Counted from the first letter of the stretch, positions 38,959 through 49,130 are shown. The stretch is DNA of 64,000 nucleotides from Ensifer sp. PDNC004 (GCF_016919405.1 NZ_CP070353.1:1302001-1366000), one strand, 5' to 3'. A program made the numbers and translations. Notes: generated from the letters alone by a model not told the origin.

Positions 38959-40095
38959 TCAGGCGGCCTGGCGTGCGGCAAGCTCCGCGTAGTGGCGGGC
39001 CGACTGGCGCTCCTCGGCAAATGCCAGGCGCTCGAGCAGATCGATCATCGCGGCGTCGGCCGGCGACGTGGTGCCACCGCGTCGAAGGCGCGCGAGCAGT
39101 TCTGCCGAGACCGTCGCATGGCCGTCGACTGCCGCCGGCCCGTCCTGACGCCACAGGAGGACGGCTGTTGCAAAAGTTTCGCTGACGTCGCGTCCAAGTC
39201 CGGCGCTTTCGAACAAGGCACGGATCGAGTGGATGCGTCCGCCGGACAGAATGGAGCGCACGCGTTTTTCGCTAACGCCCGAGAGGTCGACGATGACTGC
39301 CGAGAAAAACTCTGCGCGGCCGGTCACCAGCGCATGCAGTAGAAAAGCCGGTGTCAGTCGGCCGGTCTCGCGCAGGTGCGTGACGAGGTCCGGCAGTTCC
39401 TCGACGGCTGTCGCTCCAACCATGCCGACGGCGGCGATATCGCAGGCCTCACGGGTGACCCGCTGCACGCGGGCTTCGCCAATCGTCACCTGCACGAGGC
39501 CGAAAGCGGCAAGTGCTGCGCCGACTTCTTCGACAAGCGCGTGGCGGGCGGCACTCGGCAGGTCGTTGCGCGCAAGAAGCAGATCACGAACGGAAGCCGA
39601 GTGGCCAAGGCGCTCGGCAATGCGCTTCAGCGAACGGCGCGACAGAAGAGCACCGGGGTTTTCCAGCAGAATCAGCATTTCGTCTTCGTCGCCGATTTCG
39701 GCGATCGCAGCGGCGACCCCGCGCGAAACGAAACTGCGCGCCGCGATCAGCGCGCGGGTCTCCAGCGTTCCGCGCGCGGCGAGGTCAACCAAGTCGTCGT
39801 CGGTCAGGACAGGAGAATGCGAAACGACGAGATAGGCAATTTCAGGCTGATCGCCAGCGAGGCCAAGAATGATGGCGCGCGGCACCGAGGAACAACTGCA
39901 AAGGGCTTCGGCCAAGGCAAGGCGAACTTTCGGCGACGGATCGTCCAACAGGAAGGTCATCGCCATTTCGGCGGCGCGACGATCGAGGCCATTCAACTGC
40001 GCATCAACATAGGCGCGGCCGAGCGCGCTTGCGGCGCGAATGCGCTCGCCCGTTCTCGCCGTTTCCACCCAGCGAAGAAATGCTTGTATGATCAC
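38959..40095 (-). CDS. DUF2336 domain protein
   Basis: A 378-residue soluble protein made of helical, HEAT-like repeats (DDPSPKVRLALAEALCSCSS is a clear unit). The C-terminal two-thirds match the DUF2336 family, which is widespread in Rhizobiales and of unknown function. No catalytic motif or membrane segment is visible. The start (MIIQAFLRWVETARTGE) lies only 75 bases from a divergent gene, so regulatory signals are compact. Confidence 0.88.
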   Translation of the reverse strand: MIIQAFLRWVETARTGERIRAASALGRAYVDAQLNGLDRRAAEMAMTFLLDDPSPKVRLALAEALCSCSSVPRAIILGLAGDQPEIAYLVVSHSPVLTDDDLVDLAARGTLETRALIAARSFVSRGVAAAIAEIGDEDEMLILLENPGALLSRRSLKRIAERLGHSASVRDLLLARNDLPSAARHALVEEVGAALAAFGLVQVTIGEARVQRVTREACDIAAVGMVGATAVEELPDLVTHLRETGRLTPAFLLHALVTGRAEFFSAVIVDLSGVSEKRVRSILSGGRIHSIRALFESAGLGRDVSETFATAVLLWRQDGPAAVDGHATVSAELLARLRRGGTTSPADAAMIDLLERLAFAEERQSARHYAELAARQAA

Positions 40096-40169
40096 CTACG
40101 CCCCACTAGACCACGCCAATGCCACCGATGTTCTGAGCCTAGCGAGCAAAGGTTTAAGATTGGTTCACC

Positions 40170-40871
40170 ATGTCTGTTAACCGCCTCCAAACCATAAGGC
40201 CGCTGCTGCTAGCCGAGGGCGACGCGCTCAGCCTGGACATGAGCGTCCTCAACACATTGGCCGGGCTCATCCTGGATGCCGGCTCCGGACACGAAACACG
40301 TATCGCCGCCCTCTCCCAGTTGGAGGGACGCGCGTTCGCGCTGCTCGCCCGCGTCGAACCGATCGAACTGCTCCATGAAGACGAACTAAACCGACTGCTT
40401 GGCGACGGTATCGAGGACGTCGTGCTTACCGGATGCCGCGGCCGCGCGGACATACAGAAGCTCGACGTGATGCTGCGGGTTGCCGAAGCAAGGATTGGCC
40501 TTCCAGCCAACCGCACCCGTATTTACGCCGAATACGGCGCAGCACCCGAAGGCCTGCTGTCGTCGCACACGCTGGCGGGGTGCTCGCAGCGACTGGAAGG
40601 ATTGATCTTCAACGGCTCGGCGCTGGCAAAGGCAGTCGGCTGCAAGGAGCCGGCGAGTGCCGCGCATCAGGGCGTGGCCGCGCCCGTGCTCGCGGGTCGC
40701 GCCAATGTGGTGCTAAGGGCCCATGAGGCCGGCATCCGCGCCTATGAGGCGCTGCCGCCCACCGCCGATGCTGCAGCCACACGCTGGGCGCTTTCACAAA
40801 GCAGGAACGACGGATTCGCTTCGGTCGTCTGCCGTTCGCCCGAGCAGGCAGTCATCGCCGGCGTCGGATGA
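40170..40871 (+). CDS. Hypothetical protein, faint aldolase-like C-terminus
   Basis: A 233-residue protein encoded divergently from DUF2336. The middle and C-terminal parts (LPANRTRIYAEYGAAPEGLL; RANVVLRAHEAGIRAYEALP) are vaguely like citrate lyase beta/HpcH-HpaI aldolases, but the metal-binding and Arg motifs of that family are not visible. It may be a degenerate or specialised relative. The start ATG lacks a strong Shine-Dalgarno sequence. Function unknown. Confidence 0.6.
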   Translation: MSVNRLQTIRPLLLAEGDALSLDMSVLNTLAGLILDAGSGHETRIAALSQLEGRAFALLARVEPIELLHEDELNRLLGDGIEDVVLTGCRGRADIQKLDVMLRVAEARIGLPANRTRIYAEYGAAPEGLLSSHTLAGCSQRLEGLIFNGSALAKAVGCKEPASAAHQGVAAPVLAGRANVVLRAHEAGIRAYEALPPTADAAATRWALSQSRNDGFASVVCRSPEQAVIAGVG

Positions 40872-40893
40872 TGCCGAGCCTGCGCTGCAATGG

Positions 40894-41496
40894 TCAGCGC
40901 GTCGGGCGGGTCATCTGGAAGACGTCGCCGCCGTCGCAGTAATCCATGTAGCCGAGGCGGGCGAGCGGCTTGACCGTCGACATGTCGAAACGGCCTTCGC
41001 GGATCGCATCCTCGCGAATGTGGATGCCGACGACCTGGCCGATCACGACGTAGTTGTCGGACAATGCGCCATCCAGATCCTTCGGCTGGAACATCTCGGT
41101 CATCCGGCATTCGAGCGCGGCATAGGCTTCGCCGACGAAAGGCGCGCCAACCAGCGCACCATCGACCGGCGTCAGTCCGGCAATCTCGAATTCGCTCTCG
41201 CCATGCGGCGCCGGGATCGAGGTCTTGTTGACGGCGTCCGCCAGATCACGACTGGCGAAGCTCGCCGTGAACTCGCCGGTCGCCTCGATATTGCGAACAG
41301 AATCCTTGTAGCCGCTGGATGAAAACATCACGAGCTTTGGCCGGTCGCTGATAGCGTTGAAGAAGGAATAGGGCGCGAGGTTCAGCGCGCCCTCGGCCGA
41401 CCGCGTGCCAATCCAACCGATCGGCCGCGGCGAAACGATCGCCTTGAAGGGATCATGCGGCAGACCGTGACTGTTCGAGGTCGTATCGTAAAACAT
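40894..41496 (-). CDS. Flavin reductase-like domain protein
   Basis: A 200-residue FMN-binding split-barrel protein of the flavin reductase/DIM6-NTAB family. The FMN-binding pattern is visible in FKAIVSPRPIGWIGTRSAEG and LVMFSSSGYKDSVRNIEATG. It may reduce flavin or act on a small substrate. Its start overlaps the nitroreductase stop (ATGA), so the two are probably expressed together. Confidence 0.88.
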   Translation of the reverse strand: MFYDTTSNSHGLPHDPFKAIVSPRPIGWIGTRSAEGALNLAPYSFFNAISDRPKLVMFSSSGYKDSVRNIEATGEFTASFASRDLADAVNKTSIPAPHGESEFEIAGLTPVDGALVGAPFVGEAYAALECRMTEMFQPKDLDGALSDNYVVIGQVVGIHIREDAIREGRFDMSTVKPLARLGYMDYCDGGDVFQMTRPTR

Positions 41497-42080
41497 CAGG
41501 CTTCCTCGCCCACCCAGGTAACGATCTCGGCGAGTTCGGGCCGCGGCCGCTCCGTCGGCGGCACCATGGCGGTGCCGATGTGGATGAAGCCGGCAATTTT
41601 CTCGCCCGGCTTCACGCCCAACAGCGGATAGGCGCGCTCGTCGAAGGCATACCACTCGGTCAGCCAGTTGGAGGCGTAACCGAGTGCGTTGGCGGCCATC
41701 AGCAGGTTGAGGCAGACGGCACCGGCAGACATGACCTGCTCCCATTCCGGAATCTTGAAATGCGGCGCGGCGGTGCTGACGACGGCGACGACCACAGGCG
41801 CGCGCGACAGGCGGGTTTCCTCGACCTTGATCATCTCTTCCGACAGGTCCGGCTTCAGCTCGAGCGCCATCGCCTTCAGCTTGGCGCTGATGCGCACCCT
41901 CTCCTCGCCGCGATAGACGATGAAGCGCCAGGGCGCGAGCTTGCCGTGGTCCGGCACGCGCGAAGCGAGCTTCAGCATTTCCTCGACCTCGGCCTTGCCG
42001 GGGCCCGGGCCTCCCATCTGGAAAGCGGGGATGGAGCGACGGGACGTCAGGTAGTCGACGAGCTTAATTTCGGTTTTCAT
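41496..42080 (-). CDS. Nitroreductase family protein
   Basis: A 194-residue FMN-dependent nitroreductase-type oxidoreductase (YdjA-like short form). Recognisable pieces are [39 protein letters not shown] and [12 protein letters not shown] near the C-terminal FMN-binding region. The physiological substrate is unknown. It is coupled by overlap to the flavin reductase-like gene. Confidence 0.9.
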   Translation of the reverse strand: MKTEIKLVDYLTSRRSIPAFQMGGPGPGKAEVEEMLKLASRVPDHGKLAPWRFIVYRGEERVRISAKLKAMALELKPDLSEEMIKVEETRLSRAPVVVAVVSTAAPHFKIPEWEQVMSAGAVCLNLLMAANALGYASNWLTEWYAFDERAYPLLGVKPGEKIAGFIHIGTAMVPPTERPRPELAEIVTWVGEEA

Positions 42081-42180
42081 GTCAGATGAATTCCACTAAT
42101 TTGCCGCCCCACAGGCAGCCACGAAAATGCCATACCGGCGTCCCAAGTGGAGTCACTCAGTCAGGAAGTCAACTGTTCTC

Positions 42181-43194
42181 ATGCGTGCACTCTCTCGTAT
42201 TTTCCTTCAGACCGGTCTTGCGATCCTTGTCGCCGGCACCGCTACGGGAAATGTGTTCGCAGAGGATGCGACCCAGGCGTTTGAAAGTTTCCCCTCGATC
42301 GCCGGCCCGCGCAAGATGCCGAAGCTGACGGGCTTCAGCCCGATGACATCGGATCCGCTGGCGGACGGCACGCTGAAGGATATCAAGCTCGAGGCGCTGC
42401 TGACCGAAAAAGGCGGCCCCGTCGAAGCTGGCCTGACCTGGCGTGTGTTCAGCCCGATCCCCGGAAGCGACGGCAAGCTGCCGCTTCTCGCAACATCGGA
42501 AGGTGGCTCGACGGCGTTCAACCTGGTGCCGGGCGAATACTTCGTCAATGTCTCCTTTGGACGCGCCTCGGCCACGCGCAAGGTCCGCGTGCCGGAGCAA
42601 GGCGCGCTCGACAAGCAGGTGCTGGTGCTCGATGCCGGAGGCATGAAGCTCAATGCCGTCTCCGGCAGCGACGTGCGCATCCCACCGGCCGAACTCAGCT
42701 TCGACATCTTTTCCGCCGACACCAAGAGTGACGGCGAACGGGCGCTCATCGTCGAGGACGTCAAGCCGAACACGGTGGTCCGGCTGGGTGCCGGGACCTA
42801 TCACGTAACGTCCAGCTATGGCGGCACGACCAACGCCTCGACTGCGGCAGACATCCAGGTCGAAGCCGGCAAGCTGACCGAAGCAACGATGCAGCACCGC
42901 GCCGCGAAACTCACGCTCAAGCTGGTTTCCGAGCCTGGCGGCGAAGCGATCGCCAATACGGCCTGGACGATCCTCACCTCCGCCGGCGACACGGTGAGCG
43001 AAGCCAACGGCGCCTTCCCGACGCAGGTTTTGCTCGAAGGCAGCTATTCCGCCGTCGCGCGCTACAAGGACAAGATCTACGAGCGCGACTTCACGGTGAA
43101 GGCCGGCGTCAACATGGACGTGGAAGTGCTGCTCAGCAGCGGCGGCAACAATGCGAATACCAATACGAGCGTCGTGTCGGAAGCCCAGGACTAA
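42181..43194 (+). CDS. Exported hypothetical protein with Ig-like repeats
   Basis: A 337-residue secreted protein. The signal peptide (about 1-28, MRALSRIFLQTGLAILVAGT then VFAED) is clear. The mature part contains three similar beta-rich stretches with the pattern LTWRVFSPIPG...LVPGEYFVNVSFG...RKVRVPEQG, repeated as LSFDIFSADTK...LGAGTYHVTSSYGG and NTAWTILTSAGD...LLEGSYSAVARYKD, resembling carboxypeptidase-regulatory-like or Ig-type modules. The C-terminus is Asn-rich. Periplasmic or cell-surface location is inferred. An in-frame ATG at 42127 would add an unlikely N-tail. Confidence 0.8.
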   Translation: MRALSRIFLQTGLAILVAGTATGNVFAEDATQAFESFPSIAGPRKMPKLTGFSPMTSDPLADGTLKDIKLEALLTEKGGPVEAGLTWRVFSPIPGSDGKLPLLATSEGGSTAFNLVPGEYFVNVSFGRASATRKVRVPEQGALDKQVLVLDAGGMKLNAVSGSDVRIPPAELSFDIFSADTKSDGERALIVEDVKPNTVVRLGAGTYHVTSSYGGTTNASTAADIQVEAGKLTEATMQHRAAKLTLKLVSEPGGEAIANTAWTILTSAGDTVSEANGAFPTQVLLEGSYSAVARYKDKIYERDFTVKAGVNMDVEVLLSSGGNNANTNTSVVSEAQD

Positions 43195-43227
43195 ACCTTA
43201 ACGCTGCGGAAAGCAGCTGACCTAGCG

Positions 43228-44067
43228 TCAGCTTGCCCGCCGCATGAACCGCCGACGCGGCGGCGCCATGGAAAAGACCGCCTCATAGATGCGCGCCAAA
43301 AGGTCCTTGCGATCGCCACAGGCACCGAGATCCTCGGGCGTGAGCACGCCGCCGATGCGCGCCGCGATCGTCGTTCCGGACAGACGCCGGAACTCGCGGA
43401 TCAACAGCGACAGCCTCAGCGTCAGCGAAATCTTGCTCGCCAGATGGAAGAACGGGCCATTCTGACCTTCGAAGTAGATCGGGATCACGCTCGCCCGCGC
43501 GGCCTGGATGAGTTTTGCCGGAAAGATCTTCCACGGCAGGTCCTCGGCACGGCCAAAACCCTTCGGCGCGGTCGCCACGCCGCCGGCCGGGAAGATGACG
43601 ATGGTCACGCCTTCCTTGAGCAGTCGCAGCGCTTCGTGGCGTGTCGCCATGTTGACGGCCAGTGCCTCCTTCGTCTCTTCGAACGATACCGGCAGCGAGT
43701 AAGGCGCCATTTCCGGCACCTTCAGCAGTTCGTTGTTGATGAGGACGCGGAAGGGACGGCCGAGCTGTTCGGCAAGCGCCAGCACGGCGATACCGTCGCC
43801 GATGCCGAAAGGATGGTTGGCGATGATGACGATCGGCGTATCGGGCAGGTTCCGCGGCGGCCACTCGCCCTTCGTCTGCAGCGTCACGTCGATCAGCTGC
43901 AGCATCTCTCCGAAGACGCGCTCGCTCTTGCCGACGATGTCGGACCGCCAGCGCGTATAAAGCTTGGCATAGCGGTTGCGGCCCGACAGGCCTTCCATGG
44001 AGCGAATGAACCAGCGCTTCAAGCGCCGGTCGTTTTCATTGGCGTAAGACAGCTCTTTGAACTGCAC
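43228..44067 (-). CDS. Lysophospholipid acyltransferase (hemolysin/OlsB-like)
   Basis: A 279-residue acyltransferase. The catalytic motif is ANHPFGIGDG (H-x5-D variant), and the substrate motif is FPAGGVATAPKGFGRAEDL rather than the FPEGTR of PlsC. This is the pattern of the hemolysin-like acyltransferases that make lyso-ornithine lipid. It may acylate an amino-acid lipid or another acceptor. There is no linked olsA-type gene here, so the assignment is by motif only. It is monocistronic, convergent to the exported protein gene. Confidence 0.82.
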   Translation of the reverse strand: MQFKELSYANENDRRLKRWFIRSMEGLSGRNRYAKLYTRWRSDIVGKSERVFGEMLQLIDVTLQTKGEWPPRNLPDTPIVIIANHPFGIGDGIAVLALAEQLGRPFRVLINNELLKVPEMAPYSLPVSFEETKEALAVNMATRHEALRLLKEGVTIVIFPAGGVATAPKGFGRAEDLPWKIFPAKLIQAARASVIPIYFEGQNGPFFHLASKISLTLRLSLLIREFRRLSGTTIAARIGGVLTPEDLGACGDRKDLLARIYEAVFSMAPPRRRFMRRAS

Positions 44068-44146
44068 GGAAATCTCCGATGGATACGATCTTATCCGGAT
44101 ATTCCGCTAATATGACAGTTTGCTGACAAAGCAAGTGCTCGGGGTA

Positions 44147-46129
44147 TCAACCCCGAGCTTTCTTTTCTGCCTTGCGCTTGAGATCCGGCGCCATGGCTTC
44201 GAGCGAAAGCGATGCGATCGCTTCGTCGAGCGACATCGCGGTCTGGGCCTGCGAGCCCAGACGGCGGATGTTGACCGAGCGCTCCTCGGCTTCGCGCTTG
44301 CCGCAGACCACGATGACCGGAACCTTCGTGACCGAGTGTTCGCGGACCTTGTAGTTGATCTTCTCGTTGCGGAAGTCGGTCTCGACAGTGAGGCCTGCGT
44401 CGCGCAGCAGTTCGGCAACCTCACGACCGTAGTCGTCGGCTTCCGAGGTGATCGTCGCGACGACGACCTGCAGCGGCGAAACCCACAGCGGCATGTGGCC
44501 GGCGAAGTTCTCGATCAGGATGCCGAGGAAGCGTTCCATCGAGCCGCAGATGGCGCGGTGGATCATCACCGGCTGGCGCTTCTCCGATTCCTTGTCGATA
44601 TAGAACGCGCCGAAACGCTCCGGCAGGTTGAAGTCGACCTGGGTCGTGCCGCACTGCCATTCGCGGCCGATCGCGTCCTTCAGCGTGTACTCGAACTTCG
44701 GACCGTAGAAAGCGCCCTCACCCGGCAGGATGCCGGTTTTGATGCGGCCTTCCGACTGCGCCTCGATGGTCTTCAACACGTCCGTCATCACGCTTTCGGC
44801 GCGATCCCAGAGTTCGTCGGAGCCGACACGCTTGTCCGGACGGGTGGAGAGCTTGACCACGACTTCCTTGAAGCCGAAGTCCTCGTACACCGACAGGATC
44901 AGGTCGTTGATGCGCAGGCATTCTTCGGCCATCTGCTCGTCGGTGCAGAAGACATGCGCGTCGTCCTGGGTGAAGCCGCGTACGCGCATCAGTCCGTGCA
45001 GGGCGCCCGAGGGCTCGTAGCGATGAACGTTGCCGAATTCGGCGAGACGAACCGGCAGTTCGCGATAGGACTTCAGGCCATGCTTGAAGATCTGGATATG
45101 GCCCGGGCAGTTCATAGGCTTCAGCGCAAAGATGCGCTCGTCGTCGGTCTCGTCACCGGCAACCGTCACCTTGAACATGTTGTCGCGGTACCAGCCCCAG
45201 TGACCCGAGGTTTCCCAAAGCGACTTGTCGAGCACCTGCGGCGCGTTGACTTCCTGGTAGGTGTTGGCGAGCCGCCGGCGCATATAGGCAACCAGCGTCT
45301 GGAACATGCGCCAGCCCTTGCCGTGCCAGAAGACGACGCCCGGGCCCTCCTCCTGGAAATGGAACAGGTCCATTTCGCGGCCGAGGCGACGGTGGTCGCG
45401 CTTTTCGGCTTCGGCAAGCACGTGCAGGTACTGGTCGAGCTCTTCCTGGGTGTGCCAGGCCGTGCCGTAAATGCGGGTCAGCATCGCGTTGTTGCTGTCA
45501 CCGCGCCAATAGGCGCCGGCCACCTTCATCAGCTTGAAGGCGGTGCCGATCTGGCCGGTCGAGGCCAGATGCGGGCCGCGGCAGAGATCGAACCAGTCAC
45601 CCTGGTAATAGATCTTAAGGTCCTGCCCCTCGGGGATCGCATCGACGAGCTCGACCTTGTAGGCCTCGCCCTTCTCGGCAAAGACCTGGCGGGCCTTTTC
45701 GCGCGACCAGACTTCCTTGGTGAAGGGCCTGTTGCGCGCAATGATCTCCTTCATCCGCTTTTCAATGAGCGGCAGGTCGTCGGGCGTGAAGGGCTCGTTC
45801 TTGGCGAAGTCGTAGTAGAAGCCGTTGTCGATGACCGGGCCGATGGTCACCTGCGTTCCCGGCCAGAGCTCCTGCACCGCCTCCGCCATCACGTGCGCGG
45901 CATCGTGGCGGATGAGTTCGAGCGAGCGCTTGTCGTCGCGAACGACGATTTCCAGCCGACCATCAGTCACGGGATCCGACAGGTCGCGCAGCTCGCCGTC
46001 GAGCGCGATCGCGACGGCTTTCTTGGCCAGCGACTTCGAAATCGCCTCGGCGACGTCGCGGCCGGTCGTTCCCGCGGGGTATTCGCGGACCGAGCCATCA
46101 GGAAAAGTTAGGGAAACAGGATTCGACAT
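44147..46129 (-). CDS. thrS: Threonyl-tRNA synthetase
   Basis: A class II aminoacyl-tRNA synthetase of 660 residues. Domains in order are N-terminal TGS (1-60), the editing domain with [17 protein letters not shown] and the Cys-containing loop YFDAxxx-like region, the class II catalytic core (zinc-binding [52 protein letters not shown]) and the anticodon-binding domain ([18 protein letters not shown]). The start has taggag. No T-box or leader attenuator is obvious in the 221 bases upstream. Confidence 0.97.
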   Translation of the reverse strand: MSNPVSLTFPDGSVREYPAGTTGRDVAEAISKSLAKKAVAIALDGELRDLSDPVTDGRLEIVVRDDKRSLELIRHDAAHVMAEAVQELWPGTQVTIGPVIDNGFYYDFAKNEPFTPDDLPLIEKRMKEIIARNRPFTKEVWSREKARQVFAEKGEAYKVELVDAIPEGQDLKIYYQGDWFDLCRGPHLASTGQIGTAFKLMKVAGAYWRGDSNNAMLTRIYGTAWHTQEELDQYLHVLAEAEKRDHRRLGREMDLFHFQEEGPGVVFWHGKGWRMFQTLVAYMRRRLANTYQEVNAPQVLDKSLWETSGHWGWYRDNMFKVTVAGDETDDERIFALKPMNCPGHIQIFKHGLKSYRELPVRLAEFGNVHRYEPSGALHGLMRVRGFTQDDAHVFCTDEQMAEECLRINDLILSVYEDFGFKEVVVKLSTRPDKRVGSDELWDRAESVMTDVLKTIEAQSEGRIKTGILPGEGAFYGPKFEYTLKDAIGREWQCGTTQVDFNLPERFGAFYIDKESEKRQPVMIHRAICGSMERFLGILIENFAGHMPLWVSPLQVVVATITSEADDYGREVAELLRDAGLTVETDFRNEKINYKVREHSVTKVPVIVVCGKREAEERSVNIRRLGSQAQTAMSLDEAIASLSLEAMAPDLKRKAEKKARG

Positions 46130-46350
46130 AATGATCTCCTATCCAGTCCCGCCAACGAATGCGGGTGGTATAGTTGGCCGGCGGTGCCGGTGAATTGACG
46201 ATACAGCGTCGCATCCGTCAGACGCGCAGAGATCGCTGTAGTGCTTTGGATTGCTGCGTGTTTCCCCAGATCGCAGAACGACCCGTGGAAATCCGCCGTA
46301 GCCTGATAAAGGGTTTTCGAAAGTGAGTAAAGGCGAGGCTGTAGCGGGCG

Positions 46351-46890
46351 TTAGCTGCGCAGCATCTCGGAAAGCCCCTTCACCGTGTTCCAGTTGCGGA
46401 ACGTCCCGATGCCCAGTCGCTTCGTGGTCATCGCGCCGAGCAGCTTCGATTCGCTCGCCTTGCCGGGGAAATGCACCCAGAGATCGCCGTCGACGATCGC
46501 CAGTCGCTCGCCGGCGGTGCAGTAGCGCCGAAGTCCTTCGAGCGCCGTTTCCGTTAGGGGATCCCGCATCACCCGAACATGGACCTGCGTCGCGTCCGCC
46601 TCGCTCTCCTGACGGAAGGGATTGGACGCGGCAAGCGTCTGCCAATCGGCGCCCGACCGGACGAGAATGTCGACATGCCGGCCAAACGTCTCGACAAAGG
46701 CCGTCTCAAGCGGCATTTCGAGGTCCCGAGTGGACGTTTGTCCGGTCTGAAACACCAGATTGCCCGTTGCGACCAAGGTCCGCGGCGCTTGATAGCCGAG
46801 CGTTTCCGCCATCTTCTTGAGGTCAGCCATGACGACCCGACGGCCGGGCCCGAGAACGATACTATAAAGCAAGGCGACGTAGCTGTTCAT
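46351..46890 (-). CDS. DUF1697 domain protein
   Basis: A 179-residue cytosolic protein of the DUF1697 family (YVALLYSIVLGPGRRVVMAD, LKKMAETLGYQAPRTLVATG at the N-terminus). The family is widespread and of unknown function. A Shine-Dalgarno sequence (aggggaatg) supports the ATG at 46890. It is last in the IscU-like/yidD/DUF2267 unit, 10 bases after the DUF2267 stop. Confidence 0.85.
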   Translation of the reverse strand: MNSYVALLYSIVLGPGRRVVMADLKKMAETLGYQAPRTLVATGNLVFQTGQTSTRDLEMPLETAFVETFGRHVDILVRSGADWQTLAASNPFRQESEADATQVHVRVMRDPLTETALEGLRRYCTAGERLAIVDGDLWVHFPGKASESKLLGAMTTKRLGIGTFRNWNTVKGLSEMLRS

Positions 46891-46900
46891 CATTCCCCTG

Positions 46901-47329
46901 TCAGGCGCGCCAGAAATCCGCAGCGCCCGCCGGCAGACGGGCAAGCACCCGGTCGAGTTTCGCCTCGTCGATGTTGCGACGCAAGGCGCCAGCGACATCG
47001 ACAATGGCGCTGTCCGGGGAAATATTGTGATCCGGGCGCAGCGCCTGCACCTCCCGGGTCATGGCGATGCGGCCCGAAAACGGGAGTCTCGGCTCTTCAA
47101 GATCCCACTCGGCGACGAAGATCGCGCGGATGACAGGCGGCAGGATGTCGGCAAACAGGATGGCGTCTTCGATGTCGAGCCGCCGCCGAAACGTCTGCAG
47201 CACCGCCTGCACCATCGTATAGGCCTGGTTCGTCGTCTGCAGCCCGGCCAAGTCGCGGGCATCGAGAATGAAGCGCTCGAAGTCCGCGGAGGCCTGACGG
47301 TACTCCATCGGCATGGGCATGGCGGTCAT
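46901..47329 (-). CDS. DUF2267 domain protein
   Basis: A 142-residue protein of the DUF2267 family, seen as FERFILDARDLAGLQTTNQA, TMVQAVLQTFRRRLDIEDA and FADILPPVIRAIFVAEWD. The function is unknown; homologues are often in stress regulons. Alternative starts (47329, 47320, 47314) differ by a few residues. The chosen one overlaps the yidD stop by four bases, suggesting coupling. Confidence 0.82.
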   Translation of the reverse strand: MTAMPMPMEYRQASADFERFILDARDLAGLQTTNQAYTMVQAVLQTFRRRLDIEDAILFADILPPVIRAIFVAEWDLEEPRLPFSGRIAMTREVQALRPDHNISPDSAIVDVAGALRRNIDEAKLDRVLARLPAGAADFWRA

Positions 47330-47700
47330 CCAATCTTCGGCCGTGTCCGCCAGAAGCGCCACGGCGCGTACCATACGAGGCGCGGTTCAAGCCGCTCCGG
47401 CACAGGATCGAAACCATGCGTTCCGCCCGGCCCGCAGCGCGCCACGCGAAACAGCGTCATCCAGCCTCCGGCCCAGAAGCCATGGCGGGCAATCGCCTCG
47501 TAACCGTATTCCGAACAGGTCGGCAGGTGCCGGCACGAATTGCCGATGAAGCTCGAAAGGGTCAACTGATAGGCGCGGATCAGCGCCATGCCAGCGAGCC
47601 GCCCGGGGGTCTTGCGAAACGGCCCCGACCAGTTTCGGCCACGGGCAGCTGGCGCTGCCTTCTCCTGTGCACCGTGCCGGCAATTCGGTTCGCCGCACAT
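47326..47700 (-). CDS. yidD: Membrane protein insertion efficiency factor YidD
   Basis: A 124-residue protein whose core (AYQLTLSSFIGNSCRHLPTC, SEYGYEAIARHGFWAGGWM, GGTHGFDPVPE) is the YidD family. It aids insertion of membrane proteins near YidC. An N-terminal extension with CGEPNCRH adds cysteines. In many bacteria yidD lies between rnpA and yidC; here it is between an IscU-like gene and DUF2267, one base after the former's stop. This unusual location is known in rhizobia. Confidence 0.9.
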   Translation of the reverse strand: MCGEPNCRHGAQEKAAPAARGRNWSGPFRKTPGRLAGMALIRAYQLTLSSFIGNSCRHLPTCSEYGYEAIARHGFWAGGWMTLFRVARCGPGGTHGFDPVPERLEPRLVWYAPWRFWRTRPKIG

Positions 47701-47701
47701 T

Positions 47702-48148
47702 TCAGACGGCCGCGAGCAGTCGCCTGGCCTCGATCTGCTCAATAGCATCGACGACGGCATCGAAGGTCAGCATGGTCGACGCATGGCGCGCCTTGTAGTC
47801 CTTCACCGGACGCAAGAAGCGCATATCCTCGAAGCGGCCCGAAGGCCCCTCGCCGTCCGCCTTCAACATGGCCAGCATGTCTTCGCGCGCCTGGCGGATC
47901 TCCTCGGCACCGGCGCCGACGACATGGCGCGCCATGATCGAAGAGGACGCCTGGCCGAGCGCACAGGCTTTCACGTCATGGGCAAAATCGGTGACGACGT
48001 CACCATCCATCTTCAGCCAGATATGCACCTTGGAACCGCACAGCTTGGAATGCGCCGTCGCGTCCGCATCGGCATCGCCGAGCGTCCCAATACGGGGAAT
48101 ATTGCCGGCAAATTCGAGAATTCGGCTGTTGTAGATGTCATCCATCAT
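47702..48148 (-). CDS. IscU/NifU-like Fe-S scaffold protein
   Basis: A 148-residue iron-sulfur assembly scaffold-like protein (IscU/SufU family). The Cys ligands lie in SKLCGSKVHIWLKM and KACALGQASSSIMARHVVG, and a third Cys-region is missing or displaced. The D-A-D-A-D-A-T-A-H segment precedes them. It is probably a SufU/NifU N-terminal-type protein of alphaproteobacteria. Two adjacent ATGs (48148, 48145) are equally good. It leads a minus-strand unit with yidD. Confidence 0.87.
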   Translation of the reverse strand: MMDDIYNSRILEFAGNIPRIGTLGDADADATAHSKLCGSKVHIWLKMDGDVVTDFAHDVKACALGQASSSIMARHVVGAGAEEIRQAREDMLAMLKADGEGPSGRFEDMRFLRPVKDYKARHASTMLTFDAVVDAIEQIEARRLLAAV

Positions 48149-48287
48149 TTGACGCGATCCGACTGATTTTTCGCGGTTTTGAGTGATCGACGCATGATTT
48201 TCTCCGGTAGACGGGAAAAAAGCACGACGCGACACGCTCCGCCTCTTTCATCTCTGTGGCACCATACTATATGCTATGTCGTGTTGG

Positions 48288-48319
48288 GGCGACAGTTCCG
48301 CAAGAGGAACAATGTCGCC
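48288..48319 (+). other. Strong stem-loop at the start of the folE leader
   Basis: A 7-bp stem (ggcgaca / tgtcgcc) is extended by a 5-bp stem (gttcc / ggaac), interrupted by a 2-base bulge and capped by a 6-base loop. The promoter-like CTATAT around 48266-48271 lies just upstream. Confidence 0.5.
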
Positions 48320-48344
48320 TGTTGTTTGGGAAACCGTGCCGGAA

Positions 48345-48420
48345 GGTCCAGTGCACTGCTAAGCCAGGACCGGAAAGCCCCGGAGCCCGCCAACGGAACC
48401 CAAGCCTGCAGGGTTAGGCG
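48345..48420 (+). promoter_or_regulatory. Structured folE leader, candidate THF-II (folE motif) riboswitch
   Basis: About 70-145 bases upstream of folE are two paired elements: ggtcc/ggacc (48345-48349 with 48367-48371), and a stem of cgcc/ggcg (48388-48391 with 48417-48420) plus aaccc/gggtt (48397-48401 with 48411-48415). Alphaproteobacterial folE genes are known to carry the folE/THF-II tetrahydrofolate riboswitch. The position fits, but I cannot confirm the consensus from memory. Confidence 0.4.
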
Positions 48421-48488
48421 AATGGCCAGTGGCGAGTTGTCCGAAAGATAAAACGTCAAGCAATCCCGTATTGCTCAAAGAGGCCATT

Positions 48489-49104
<616 letters not shown>

Positions 49105-49106
<2 letters not shown>

Positions 49107-49127
49107 GGCTCCGACAGACGGAGCCTT
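49105..49127 (+). terminator. Intercistronic hairpin between folE and hisI
   Basis: A perfect 9-bp stem (aaggctccg / cggagcctt, 5-base loop) begins at the folE stop codon. The right arm contains the ggag that serves as the hisI Shine-Dalgarno, so it may also limit hisI translation. Confidence 0.5.
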
Positions 49128-49130
49128 TCC

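Noticed and set aside
44120..46111. A 663-codon plus-strand frame antisense to thrS
   Set aside because: Mirror frame of thrS; no start signal or family features.
48340..48440. Cobalamin riboswitch suggested by AGCCAGGACC and, on the minus strand, GCCACTG
   Set aside because: The conserved boxes are in the wrong order and the full B12-box is not present on either strand.
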